Assembly: GCF_000239815.1 (NCBI RefSeq)
Contig: NZ_CAFK01000261.1
Location: forward strand, 1 to 40,831
DNA from: Bradyrhizobium sp. STM 3843
Lineage (GTDB): Bacteria > Pseudomonadota > Alphaproteobacteria > Rhizobiales > Xanthobacteraceae
DNA: 40,831 nucleotides
Direction: 5' to 3'
Position numbers and translations under genes: made by a program. Shown in pieces: positions 15,785 to 24,189 of this stretch. Position 1 is the first letter of the stretch. Every line of letters starts with the position of its first letter. A model generated the notes under the pieces. It was not told the DNA's origin. It was given only the letters and a program-made list of their open reading frames with translations, and made no database searches.

Positions 15785-17077
15785 ATGACCGGGCCTGTTC
15801 GACTCCCGCTGCCGCCGAGTCTCTATGCCGATACGGCGGTGGCGCCCGTGGCCACCCCGGCGCTTGAAGCGGACCAACACGTTCCCGTGGCCATCATCGG
15901 CGGCGGCTTCACCGGGCTCTCGACCGCGCTGCATCTGGCCGAGCAGGGCGTGCAGGCCACCGTGCTGGAGGCGCAGGAGCCGGGCTGGGGCGCCTCGGGC
16001 AACAATGGCGGTCAGATCAATCCCGGCCTGAAACATGACCCCGACAAGATCGAGGCCGATTTCGGCACAGATCTCGGCCGGCGTATGGTCGCGTTTGCTT
16101 ATGGCACGACTAACTTCACGCTCGATCTGATCCGCCGCTATCAGATCCCCTGTGAGGCGCGACAGAACGGCACCTTGCGGGCGGCCTACAACGAGGCTGC
16201 CGCGAGCGGTATCCGTTCCACAGCGGAGCAGTGCATCCGGCGTGGGATGCCGGTGAAGCTCCTGAATCGCTCTGAGCTGCGCGAGATGACCGGTACCGAC
16301 CGCTATCTCTGCGCCATGCTGGATAGCCGCGGCGGCGATCTGCATCCTCTCAGCTATGCGCGGGGTCTGGCGCGTGCTGCGATCGCAGCCGGCGCATCGG
16401 TTCACGGCGAGACGCCGGCGCTGTCCTTGTCCCGTGATGGCAGCCGTTGGCGCATCACTACGCCGCGCGCGACCTTACATGCCGACAAGGTGTTGCTCGC
16501 GACCAACGGCTTTACTGATGATCTCTGGCTGGGCCTGCGCCGCACCATCGTGCCCGTGTTCTCCTCGATCGCCGCGACGGCGCCGCTCTCGGATGAGGTC
16601 GCGCGCGCGATCATGCCGACGCGCTCGGTGTTGTACGAAAGCGGGCACATCACGGTCTACTATCGAATCGATCAGCACAATCGCCTGCTGATGGGCGGGC
16701 GCGGGCCGATGCGCTGGATCAAGAGCCCGACCGACATTTCCTATCTGGTCCGTTATGCCGAGCGGCTGTGGCCACAGCTGAAGGGCGTCGCCTGGACGCA
16801 TGGCTGGAATAGCCGGCTTGCGATCACGGCCGACCACTATCCGCATGTGCATGAGCCGGCCGACAATCTTCTGGTCTCGCTGGGGTGCAATGGCCGCGGC
16901 GTCGCCTTATCCACTGCGATGGGTGCACAGCTCGCGCGCCGCCTCATCGGCGGAACCAAAGCCGAGATCGATATGCCGATCTCGGCCGTCAAGCCGATTC
17001 CGCTGCACGCGTTCTGGCCTGTCGCCGTGACCGCTACCGTGCTGAGCGGTCGGATGCGGGATCGACTCGGCATCTGA
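15785..17077 (+). CDS. FAD-dependent oxidoreductase, DAO/PuuB-like
   Basis: A 430-residue flavoenzyme of the D-amino-acid-oxidase fold. The FAD dinucleotide motif is AIIGGGFTGLSTALHLAEQG near residue 36, followed by VLEAQEPGWGASGNNGGQINPG, very like gamma-glutamylputrescine oxidase and glycine/sarcosine-type oxidases. A second FAD contact lies in the C-terminal LVSLGCNGRGVALSTAMG. It is the last gene of the transporter operon, 11 bp after the ATPase, so the imported amine or N-substituted amino acid is probably oxidised here. The exact substrate is not decidable. Confidence 0.85.
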   Translation: MTGPVRLPLPPSLYADTAVAPVATPALEADQHVPVAIIGGGFTGLSTALHLAEQGVQATVLEAQEPGWGASGNNGGQINPGLKHDPDKIEADFGTDLGRRMVAFAYGTTNFTLDLIRRYQIPCEARQNGTLRAAYNEAAASGIRSTAEQCIRRGMPVKLLNRSELREMTGTDRYLCAMLDSRGGDLHPLSYARGLARAAIAAGASVHGETPALSLSRDGSRWRITTPRATLHADKVLLATNGFTDDLWLGLRRTIVPVFSSIAATAPLSDEVARAIMPTRSVLYESGHITVYYRIDQHNRLLMGGRGPMRWIKSPTDISYLVRYAERLWPQLKGVAWTHGWNSRLAITADHYPHVHEPADNLLVSLGCNGRGVALSTAMGAQLARRLIGGTKAEIDMPISAVKPIPLHAFWPVAVTATVLSGRMRDRLGI

Positions 17078-17094
17078 CCGTGCCGGGCGGCGAT

Positions 17095-17114
17095 CCCCGC
17101 GGCGACCAGCGGGG
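17095..17114. terminator. Hairpin between convergent genes
   Basis: A CCCCGC / GCGGGG stem (17095-17100 with 17109-17114) lies between the oxidase stop and the LysR stop. There is no T-run on either side, so this is a possible bidirectional terminator with low certainty. Confidence 0.3.
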
Positions 17115-17115
17115 C

Positions 17116-17967
17116 TCAGCCCGTGCTGGCGCGCAAGGCGGCGGCCAGCGTCTTGAGTGAGGCCCGGGCCCGCGCGTCGGTCACTTTTGCGTGCATGACG
17201 ACGTCGCGCGCCGGCAGTGGCGGCAAGCCGAACTGCGCGCCGACCTCGATTGTGCCGCGCGGAGCCACACGCTGCCCCAGTGCGGCAACCGCAAGTCCCG
17301 CAGCGACAGCCGCACCGATGGTGCCGAGGCCGCCTCCGACAAATGCCTCGCTCCAGGGAATTCGGGCCGCCTTCAAGGCACCGATCGCGAGGTTGCGCAC
17401 GCTGCAGGGCTCGGCCTGCGTCGCCAACGGCAGCGGCTCGCCGGGACGGTAGGTGAAATCCGGAGCGGCGAACCAGCCGAAACTTTCCTTCACGATAGGC
17501 TCGCCACCGCGCCGGCGATTGTCGTGACGGAATACGATGGCCGCGTCGACGATGCCGCGGTCGAACTCGTCGAGCACGTCGCGCGATGCAGCGATGCGGA
17601 TCTCCAGCACCAGGCCGGGCTCGGCGCGCTTCATTCGTTTCAGCAGCAGGGGCAGATCGGCACCGACGATGTGGTCGCTCAAGCCGACGGTCAGGCGGCG
17701 TGACGCGACGCCAAACGACTGCAACGCGACCTGGTGCGTTGCGATGAGCGCGCGTGCCGGCTCCAGGAATGCGCTGCCGTCCGCGGAGAGCTGGACACGG
17801 CGCGGCGTGCGGTCCAAGAGCCTGCGGCCAAGCCCGTCCTCAAGCCGCTTGATCTTGAGGCTGACGGCCGATTGCGTCGTCTCCAGCGCCTCCGCCGCAC
17901 GCGTGAAGCTCTTCAGGTCCGCGGCCAGCACGAAGGCCTGTACCGCCTCAAGGTCCAACGTCTTCAT
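17116..17967 (-). CDS. LysR family transcriptional regulator
   Basis: A 283-residue LysR regulator. The N-terminal winged helix is at residues 1-62 (LEAVQAFVLAADLKSFTRAAEALETTQSAVSLKIKRLED, shown across two helices). A periplasmic-binding-like effector domain follows from about residue 90. It is divergent from the tautomerase gene; the shared gap contains a palindrome of LysR-box type. The regulated pathway may be that of the tautomerase or of the neighbouring amine oxidase. No substrate can be named. Confidence 0.9.
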   Translation of the reverse strand: MKTLDLEAVQAFVLAADLKSFTRAAEALETTQSAVSLKIKRLEDGLGRRLLDRTPRRVQLSADGSAFLEPARALIATHQVALQSFGVASRRLTVGLSDHIVGADLPLLLKRMKRAEPGLVLEIRIAASRDVLDEFDRGIVDAAIVFRHDNRRRGGEPIVKESFGWFAAPDFTYRPGEPLPLATQAEPCSVRNLAIGALKAARIPWSEAFVGGGLGTIGAAVAAGLAVAALGQRVAPRGTIEVGAQFGLPPLPARDVVMHAKVTDARARASLKTLAAALRASTG

Positions 17968-17974
17968 CGCTAGC

Positions 17975-18023
17975 CATTTAAAATCGATATCATTGATATA
18001 TTATACCATGGGATTTTAAAATG
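17975..18023. promoter_or_regulatory. LysR-type box between LysR and tautomerase genes
   Basis: In a very AT-rich gap, the arms CATTTAAAATC (17975-17985) and GATTTTAAAATG (18012-18023) form a near-perfect inverted repeat. A smaller palindrome TATCA-T-TGATA lies inside at 17988-17998. LysR proteins bind such dyads in the divergent promoter they control. The base composition contrasts strongly with the flanking coding DNA. Confidence 0.5.
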
Positions 18024-18074
18024 ATAAATCGTCGCTACGTTCAGCTTCGTGTTCGAAGCATTGAGGAGATGACG

Positions 18075-18467
18075 ATGCCATTCACACGCGTTTCACTTAG
18101 GTCCGGCAAGTCGGCGGCTCACCGCAAAGCGATCCTCGAGGGCATCTATCGCGCGCAGCGGATGGTGTTCGATGTGCCGGAGGACGATCGCTTCATGGTG
18201 GTGAACGAGCATGACGGTCCGGATTTCTGGTACGGCGCCGACTATCTCGGGATTCACCGCAGCGACGATCTCGTCATGATCCAGATGACGGTCAGCAATA
18301 CGCGTCCGCTCGCCAAGAAGCAGGCACTCTATCGTGAGATCGTGGCTCAGCTGACCAAGGATCCCGGGCTGCGGCCCGAGGACATCTTCATCAACCTTGT
18401 TGAAGTCGTGGCGGAGAACTGGTCGTTCGGCAACGGCATTGCGCAGTATGTATCGGAGCAGAGCTGA
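18075..18467 (+). CDS. Tautomerase family protein
   Basis: A 130-residue protein of the 4-oxalocrotonate tautomerase/MSAD superfamily. The mature N-terminus would be Pro (MPFTRVSLRSGKS), the catalytic base of this family once Met is removed. The start at 18075 is chosen because GAGGAG lies 6 bases before it and it exposes this Pro; an ATG two codons earlier would bury it. The C-terminal half has the longer-tautomerase pattern (GLRPEDIFINLVEVVAENWSFGNG). It is divergent from a LysR gene. The substrate is unknown. Confidence 0.82.
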   Translation: MPFTRVSLRSGKSAAHRKAILEGIYRAQRMVFDVPEDDRFMVVNEHDGPDFWYGADYLGIHRSDDLVMIQMTVSNTRPLAKKQALYREIVAQLTKDPGLRPEDIFINLVEVVAENWSFGNGIAQYVSEQS

Positions 18468-18494
18468 GCTTGAGGCCCAAGCCCGTCAGCTTGA

Positions 18495-19535
18495 TCAGCT
18501 GATCTCGTCACGCACGCGGGCGGCGGCCGCGCACATCGCCTTCAGCTTGCCGAAGGCGGTCGTGCGGGCCAGGTATTTCATGCCGCAATCCGGCGCCAGC
18601 ACCAGTCGACCAGGCGCGACATATCTGAGGCCGCTGCGAATCCGCTCGGCGATGACAGCGACCGGCTCGATCTCGGGATCGCCGAGATCGAGCACGCCCA
18701 GCACGATCGTCTTGCTGGCGAAGTCCCTGAGCACGCCGAGGTCGAGCCGCGGTTGCGCCGCCTCGATCGAGATCTGCTGCGCTTGGCTGTCCGCCAGCTC
18801 GATCAGGAAAGGATAGCCCGTCGGCTTGGTCGAGCCGGGCACGATCGCGGCATAGCCGAAGCAGACGTGCACCACGGTCGGGATCGTGATGCGATCGAGC
18901 GCGCGGTCGATCGCCTTGACCGCATAGCGTCGCGCGGCCTCGGGGTTATTGCGCACCCACGGCTCATCGAGCTGGATGATGTCGGCGCCCGCTCTCTGCA
19001 GATCGCGCGCCTCGGCATTGACCACCTCGGCAAACGCCATCGCCAGCGCTTCTTCATCTCCGTAGAATTCGTCCTTCGCCTGCTGGCTCAAGGTGAACGG
19101 GCCCGGCAGGGTGATCTTGGCGGTGCGGTCGGTCTGACTGCGCAGGAACTCCAGGTCGCGCAGCTCAATCGGGTGATGACGCCTGAGGGGGGCAACGACG
19201 CGCGGGACCGGTGTCTTCAGTCCGGATCGCGAGACGATGACGGCGGGATTGTCGGTATCGATCCCATCGAGCGCGGTGGCGAAGCGATTGGAGTAGCTCT
19301 CGCGGCGGATTTCGCCATCGGTGACGATATCGATGCCGGCGCGCTCCATGTCGCGGATGGCGCCAGCGGTGGCGTCATCCTGCGCTTCTTCCAATTGCGG
19401 TTTCGGAATGCGCCAGAGGCCTTGCATGCGGATGCGCGGCACTGATTTCGACAGCAACGCGCGATCGATCAGCCAGCCCGGCTGCGGATAGCTTCCAACC
19501 ACTGATGTCGGCAACAGATGCGTGGGCAGGCTCAC
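18495..19535 (-). CDS. MetE-like cobalamin-independent methyltransferase
   Basis: A 346-residue protein equivalent to the C-terminal catalytic half of MetE (the short MetE-like family that includes YxjG/YxjH). It is expected to transfer a methyl group to a zinc-bound thiol such as homocysteine. All four zinc ligands are recognisable: H223 and C225 (VVHVCFGY), E258 (ISIEAAQP) and C317 (LAPDCGMKYL). The N-terminal half of full-length MetE is absent, as usual for this group. The methyl donor need not be folate. It converges on the tautomerase gene, with 27 bp between them. Confidence 0.88.
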   Translation of the reverse strand: MSLPTHLLPTSVVGSYPQPGWLIDRALLSKSVPRIRMQGLWRIPKPQLEEAQDDATAGAIRDMERAGIDIVTDGEIRRESYSNRFATALDGIDTDNPAVIVSRSGLKTPVPRVVAPLRRHHPIELRDLEFLRSQTDRTAKITLPGPFTLSQQAKDEFYGDEEALAMAFAEVVNAEARDLQRAGADIIQLDEPWVRNNPEAARRYAVKAIDRALDRITIPTVVHVCFGYAAIVPGSTKPTGYPFLIELADSQAQQISIEAAQPRLDLGVLRDFASKTIVLGVLDLGDPEIEPVAVIAERIRSGLRYVAPGRLVLAPDCGMKYLARTTAFGKLKAMCAAAARVRDEIS

Positions 19536-20155
19536 GATCGTCTTCCTTCTTTCGTAACCAGACGACGCGATTCATGGTCAGGCATTTCCTAGTGCAGCGA
19601 ACTTGAAGTTCAGCTCAATTTCTGCGTGCATTATTCATGGGACTTCGATTCAAAGGCGCGCCAAAATCTAAGACCCTTTTTGTCCTTCGAATCCGCAATT
19701 CCGTGAGGGGCCACTGCGAAACGAGGCCTGCTTTTGATTCGGGACACTGCCGCCACCGATTGAAGTCCGTGAAGAGACCCTGCCGTGAGAAGCAGGGCAC
19801 TTCTGACCGGCGGAATGGAGAACGATATCACCCGGCTGCGCGAAGCATAGACGGAAGTTGCGGGGATCGAGCCTTGGCACGGCTCGTCGGGACTGTCGCA
19901 CCGCAACGACTGAGCCCGAGATGGCCGCGCGACCTTGGTTCAACATGCAATCGTCATCGCAATGTCATGAAACTACAGCGGATTTCCATCTCCCGTCGTT
20001 GACGCAACGCAAGGCGTTCCGGGTCGCGTCGGCTACAAGCGCACCAACTCGTGACAGACCAAACGCGGCGTGGTGTCGCTTGAGTCTGCCGCGCACGAAC
20101 GACCATCACAAATCGCCTCTATCGTCGCAACCGACGCATCTGGAGAAGGACGCGC
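19536..20155. other. Gene-free gap before the fabI remnant
   Basis: This 620-bp stretch has open frames on both strands, but none resembles a protein family and none has a good ribosome site. A CCCTGC / GCAGGG hairpin lies at 19778-19797. A FixK2/FNR-like box lies at 19999-20012. The rest shows nothing that I recognise. Confidence 0.4.
19999..20012 (+). promoter_or_regulatory. Candidate FixK2/FNR-type box
   Basis: TTGACGCAACGCAA fits the Bradyrhizobium FixK2 consensus TTG(A/C)-N6-(T/G)CAA. A -10-like TACAAG lies at 20034-20039, 31 bp centre to centre, the spacing expected for class II activation with a start near 20047. The downstream genes encode a fermentative Pta-AckA-type module, so oxygen-limited control makes sense. 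One or two chance matches to so short a pattern are expected in 40 kb. Confidence 0.4.
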
Positions 20156-20341
20156 GTGTCTTCCTTGGCCGGTAAGAAAGCACTGCTGATCGGCATCGCC
20201 AACGAGGAGGCGGTCGCGTTCGGCTGTGCCACGGCGTTTCAGACCCAAGATGTCGATCTCGCGATCACTTATGGGAACGACAAGTCCGTCGGCTTGGTCC
20301 GGCCGACGTTCTTCTGCACCTTGATATGCGTAACGACATGA
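20156..20341 (+). pseudogene. fabI: Truncated enoyl-ACP reductase (FabI-like) remnant
   Basis: A GTG start with a good GGAGAAGG site opens a frame that reads as a FabI/short-chain dehydrogenase N-terminus: SLAGKKALLIGIANEEAVAFGC, then FQTQDVDLAITYGNDKS. After about 44 residues the similarity stops, and the frame ends at 61 residues in unrelated sequence. An intact FabI has about 260-270 residues, so the nucleotide-binding core is incomplete. Intact clusters of DUF3141, MaoC-Pta and AckA genes in other proteobacteria often include a fabI (from memory). This looks like what remains after a deletion. Confidence 0.6.
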
Positions 20342-20413
20342 AAATTCGGCGGCTTGATCGACGAGGTCAGCTGTATCCGGGGCCACATCGACGTCACACC
20401 GCAGGTCAGAGGC

Positions 20414-22786
20414 ATGATCGATTCCGAGATGAACTCGCGCTATTCACAGGCTATGCATGACACATGGGCCAATGTCGGCGAGCAGATGCAAATGCTCGCG
20501 GCGCTGAGCGCCCGGCATGCACAGGCGATCGGCCGCAATCAGCTGCAAGCGGCCACCGCAGCATGGACTGGCTGGCGTGATCTGCTGCCCGATCTGCTGA
20601 TCCCACGTGCCGATGCGCTGGCGGCCGAGTATATCCGCGATGCCGGCCAGCGTTTCGTGCTGTTCCTTGACACTCTGTGTCAGCGTGGCGACGCCGCGAT
20701 CGAGCGCGAAAAGGATGGCTTTCGGCCAGTGCTTGCCTTCAATTACGACATGATCGTCGACGGCCGTACGCTGCCTGATCCCGTAAATTACGCCCTGGTC
20801 CGAATCCATCCCCCGGCCGGCACGGCAGCGCCGCGTGAGGATGCCCGGCCGTGGGTCATCATCGACCCGCGCGCCGGTCACGGCAGCGGCATCGGCGGCT
20901 TCAAGAGCGAGTCGGAGGTCGGCGTCGCGCTCAAGCATGGTCATCCCGTGTATTTCGTCATTTTCTTCCGCGATCCCGAGCCAGACCAGACCTTGGCTGA
21001 TGTCTGCGCGGCCGAGGCAGCGTTCCTGCGCGAGCTGCACAACCGGCACCCGCATGCGCCGAAGCCGCTGGTGACCGGCAATTGCCAGGGCGGCTGGGCG
21101 GCGATGATCCTGGCTGCGACACATTCGGATCTGATGGGACCGGTGGTCATCGCCGGCGCGCCGCTGTCCTATTGGGCAGGCGAGACGGGTCGCAATCCGT
21201 TTCGCTATTTCGGCGGCATCGCCGGTGGTGCGGTGCCGGCCGCGCTCGCCGCGGATCTCGGCGGCGGCAAGTTTGACGGCGCCAATCTCGTGCTCAATTT
21301 CGAGATGCTCAATCCCGGCAAGACCTGGTTCCGCAAGAACTACGATCTCTTCGCGAACGTCGACCGCGACGCCAGCCACTTTCTCGATTTCGAGCGATGG
21401 TGGTCCGGTTTCTATTTCATGAATGAGAACGAGATCCGCTGGATCGTCGAGAACCTCTTTATCGGCAATCGCCTGACGCGGGGCGAGGCCGTACTTAGCG
21501 ACGGCACGCCGGTCGATCTCAAGCGCATCGAGGCACCGGTAATCGTGTTCGCCTCCCACGGCGACAACATCACTCCGCCGCAACAGGCATTGAACTGGAT
21601 TCCGGATCTCTATCCCACGGCCAAGGAGATCGAGGCCTGTGGCCGCGTCATCATCTATACGCTGCATGACTCGATCGGCCATCTCGGCATCTTCGTCTCT
21701 GCCCAGGTCGCCAACAGGCAGCACGAGCAGATCGGCTCGGTGATCAAGACCATCGAATCGCTTGCCCCCGGCCTCTACGAGATGTTGATCGTGAAGAGCG
21801 GCGAAGCCACCAAGGTTTCGTTCGAGGCGCGCAGCATCGACGATGTCCTCAAGCTCGATGATGGCCGCGACGAAGAGGTTGAGTTTGCCGCTGTGGCCGG
21901 CTGGTCGGAATGGGCAACCAAGACCTACGAGCTGACCTTGCAGCCGATGCTGCAGGCGCTGGTCACGCCCGACATCGCAGCGGCACAGAAGCGGCTGCAT
22001 CCGCTGCGTCAGCAGCAATATCTGCTCTCGCATCGCAATCCGCTGCTGGTCAATATCGGGGAGCTTGCACATGAGATGCGCACGCACCGTGCACCGGCCG
22101 CAACGGACAATCCGCTTCTGAAGCTCGAGAAGATGGTCGCCGATGCCATCGAACGCAGCTGGGATCTCTATCGCGACAGCCGCGATGCCGGAATCGAACT
22201 CCTCTTCCATGGCCTGTATGGAACACCGTGGATGAAGCATCTGGGGACGCTGCGCCGGGCGCGTCGGCAGTCCCATGACGTCAGTCGGCTGCCACATATC
22301 CAGGAGGCGATCAGCAAAGCCAAGCTCGGCGGCTATGCCGAGGGCATCGTGCGGATGCTGATCCTGCTGGCGCGCACCCGCGGCTCGGTCCGGCGCGACC
22401 GGCTGGAACGTTCTGACCGGCTGTTGCATTCCCGTCCACCATTCAATTCGATGACGCCGGAGATGCGCAGCCGCATGATCTATGAGCAGTCGCTGATCGT
22501 GGAGTTCGCAGGCCCAGAAGCGATCACGAGTTTGGAAGATCTGCTCAGTGATCCCGTCGATCGTTACAGCGCGCTCAACCTCGTGCTCGATGTCGCGGGT
22601 CCGATCGCGGACATGGATGCGCCGACCGTTGCGATGTTCAAGCGCTTCCAGCGGACGCTGCTGACGATGGCGCGGGACTGGTACGATCCTGAGGGAGCTG
22701 TCGCGTCTCCTGCCGGGGATGACGGCGCCGAGCGCGGCCGGACGGGCTCGGGGGCGTCGTCGCGATTGACGGAATCCGCAGCATGA
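20414..22786 (+). CDS. DUF3141 protein, PHA-synthase-like alpha/beta hydrolase
   Basis: A protein of about 790 residues belonging to DUF3141. Residues from about 110 to 430 form an alpha/beta-hydrolase fold like polyhydroxyalkanoate synthase PhaC. The nucleophile motif is G-N-C-Q-G-G (Cys224), matching the PhaC G-x-C-x-G-G box. Asp384 in FASHGDNITPP and His423 in SIGHLGIFVS complete a Cys-Asp-His triad. The C-terminal 350 residues are helical and unassigned. The start is uncertain: ATG 20414 follows AGAGG, while ATG 20429 and TTG 20354 are alternatives. Its TGA overlaps the next ATG, which indicates tight coupling with the MaoC-Pta gene. Acyl transfer from CoA to a hydroxyacyl chain or another acceptor is inferred, not shown. 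Confidence 0.82.
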   Translation: MIDSEMNSRYSQAMHDTWANVGEQMQMLAALSARHAQAIGRNQLQAATAAWTGWRDLLPDLLIPRADALAAEYIRDAGQRFVLFLDTLCQRGDAAIEREKDGFRPVLAFNYDMIVDGRTLPDPVNYALVRIHPPAGTAAPREDARPWVIIDPRAGHGSGIGGFKSESEVGVALKHGHPVYFVIFFRDPEPDQTLADVCAAEAAFLRELHNRHPHAPKPLVTGNCQGGWAAMILAATHSDLMGPVVIAGAPLSYWAGETGRNPFRYFGGIAGGAVPAALAADLGGGKFDGANLVLNFEMLNPGKTWFRKNYDLFANVDRDASHFLDFERWWSGFYFMNENEIRWIVENLFIGNRLTRGEAVLSDGTPVDLKRIEAPVIVFASHGDNITPPQQALNWIPDLYPTAKEIEACGRVIIYTLHDSIGHLGIFVSAQVANRQHEQIGSVIKTIESLAPGLYEMLIVKSGEATKVSFEARSIDDVLKLDDGRDEEVEFAAVAGWSEWATKTYELTLQPMLQALVTPDIAAAQKRLHPLRQQQYLLSHRNPLLVNIGELAHEMRTHRAPAATDNPLLKLEKMVADAIERSWDLYRDSRDAGIELLFHGLYGTPWMKHLGTLRRARRQSHDVSRLPHIQEAISKAKLGGYAEGIVRMLILLARTRGSVRRDRLERSDRLLHSRPPFNSMTPEMRSRMIYEQSLIVEFAGPEAITSLEDLLSDPVDRYSALNLVLDVAGPIADMDAPTVAMFKRFQRTLLTMARDWYDPEGAVASPAGDDGAERGRTGSGASSRLTESAA

Positions 22787-24189
22787 TCCGCGAGAACAGG
22801 CTCTATGATGAACTGAAGGTTGGCGATACCGCTTCGATCAAGCGCGTCTGCACCGCCAATGACCTCTATATCTTCGCCCATGCCTCGGGCAATCTCAACC
22901 CGTTGCATATGCCTGAACAGAACGGCGAAGCGCGCTCGGACGCGATAGCGCCGGCGATGTGGGTCGGCGCATTGGTCTCCGCCGTGCTCGGTAATATCCT
23001 GCCGGGCCCCGGCACGCTGTACAAGGCGCAGAGCTTTCGATTCATCAATCGTGTGCATGTCCGCGACGAATTGAATGTCACCGTGACCGTGCGCGAAAAA
23101 CTTCCCGAAGGCGTGGTCCGGCTTGACACGGTGATCACGGGGCGGGGCGGCGACTGCGTTGCCGAAGGCGTGGCCGAGGTGCTGGCGCCCGCGCGCAAGG
23201 TGCGTGCTGACGACAGCATCGTGCCCGAGCTTCTGATCCAGCGGCATCGCCACTTTGACCGCTTCTTGAAAGCCTGCGAAGGTTTGCCGCCGCTGGTCAC
23301 CGCTGTCGTCGTTCCGGAAGACCAGAGCTCGCTCGGCGGCGCGATGCTGGCGGCTGACCACGGTCTGATCCGCCCCGTTCTCGTGGGGACGGCGGCAACG
23401 ATCGCGGCCGTCGCGAAGGATATTGGCCTCGATCTGACTGGCGTCGAGATCCTCGATGTGGGTGGTGACGACGCCGCGGCGGCTGCGGGCGTGGCCCTGG
23501 TCCGCAGCGGCAAGGCAGACGCGCTGATGAAGGGGCATCTGCATACGGATGCGCTTTTGCATCATGTGGTCAAGCATGACGGCGGCCTCCGCACCAGTCG
23601 ACGTCTCAGCCACGCCTTCGTGATGGACGTGCCTGGACTCGATCACGTGCTGATCGTCTCGGATGCGGCCATCAACATCGCTCCAGATCTGACGGCCAAA
23701 GTCGATATCACCCAGAATGCGATTGACGTTGCGCTCGCGCTTGGGATCGAGAAGCCCAAGGTCGGGGTGCTCTCCGCGGTCGAGACCGTGAACCCGCAGA
23801 TTCCATCGACGCTCGATGCCGCAGTGCTCGCGAAGATGGCCGATCGCGGCCAGATCCGAGGCGCCGTGGTCGATGGACCGCTGGCCATGGACAACGCGAT
23901 CGACGTCACGGCCGCCAAGACCAAGGGGATCACTTCGCTCGTTGCCGGTCATGCCGACATTCTGATCGTGCCGAACCTGGAGGCCGGGAACATGCTCGCC
24001 AAGGAGCTCGTTTTCGCTGCTCAGGCGGAGGCCGCCGGGCTTGCGCTCGGCGCCACCGTTCCGATCATCCTGACCAGCCGCGCCGACGGCGACAAGGCGC
24101 GGCTTGCATCCTGCGCCATCGCGTCGCTGTATAAAGCGTGGAAGGATGGCGGTCGGGCGCGCATCCATCTCGATCAGGCGGCTGAATAG
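22783..24189 (+). CDS. MaoC-like/phosphate acyltransferase fusion
   Basis: A 468-residue fusion. The N-terminal hot-dog domain (about 8-140) is MaoC/(R)-enoyl-CoA hydratase-like. The C-terminal domain (about 165-460) is a phosphate acetyl/butyryl transferase (VPEDQSSLGGAMLAADHG, ADALMKGHLHTDALL, IVPNLEAGNMLAKEL), which makes acyl-phosphate from acyl-CoA. The hydratase motif, normally S-G-D-x-N-P-x-H, reads SGNLNPLH: the catalytic Asp is Asn37, though His42 remains. The H-G-M-W segment that usually follows is APAMW. The transferase half looks intact. It overlaps the genes on both sides (ATGA before, shared G after), so the three are one translational unit. Confidence 0.88.
   Translation: MIRENRLYDELKVGDTASIKRVCTANDLYIFAHASGNLNPLHMPEQNGEARSDAIAPAMWVGALVSAVLGNILPGPGTLYKAQSFRFINRVHVRDELNVTVTVREKLPEGVVRLDTVITGRGGDCVAEGVAEVLAPARKVRADDSIVPELLIQRHRHFDRFLKACEGLPPLVTAVVVPEDQSSLGGAMLAADHGLIRPVLVGTAATIAAVAKDIGLDLTGVEILDVGGDDAAAAAGVALVRSGKADALMKGHLHTDALLHHVVKHDGGLRTSRRLSHAFVMDVPGLDHVLIVSDAAINIAPDLTAKVDITQNAIDVALALGIEKPKVGVLSAVETVNPQIPSTLDAAVLAKMADRGQIRGAVVDGPLAMDNAIDVTAAKTKGITSLVAGHADILIVPNLEAGNMLAKELVFAAQAEAAGLALGATVPIILTSRADGDKARLASCAIASLYKAWKDGGRARIHLDQAAE

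Noticed and set aside
19536..19640. Possible SAM or cobalamin riboswitch before the MetE-like gene
   Set aside because: No B12-box or SAM-aptamer-like conserved blocks were visible upstream of the start.
19637..20002. A 121-codon frame in the gap before the fabI remnant
   Set aside because: No family resemblance, no ribosome site and competing frames of similar length on the other strand.
20444..24168. Long minus-strand frames of 661 and 534 codons opposite the DUF3141 and MaoC-Pta genes
   Set aside because: Antisense shadows: the plus-strand proteins have clear motifs and overlapping starts, the minus-strand ones have none.
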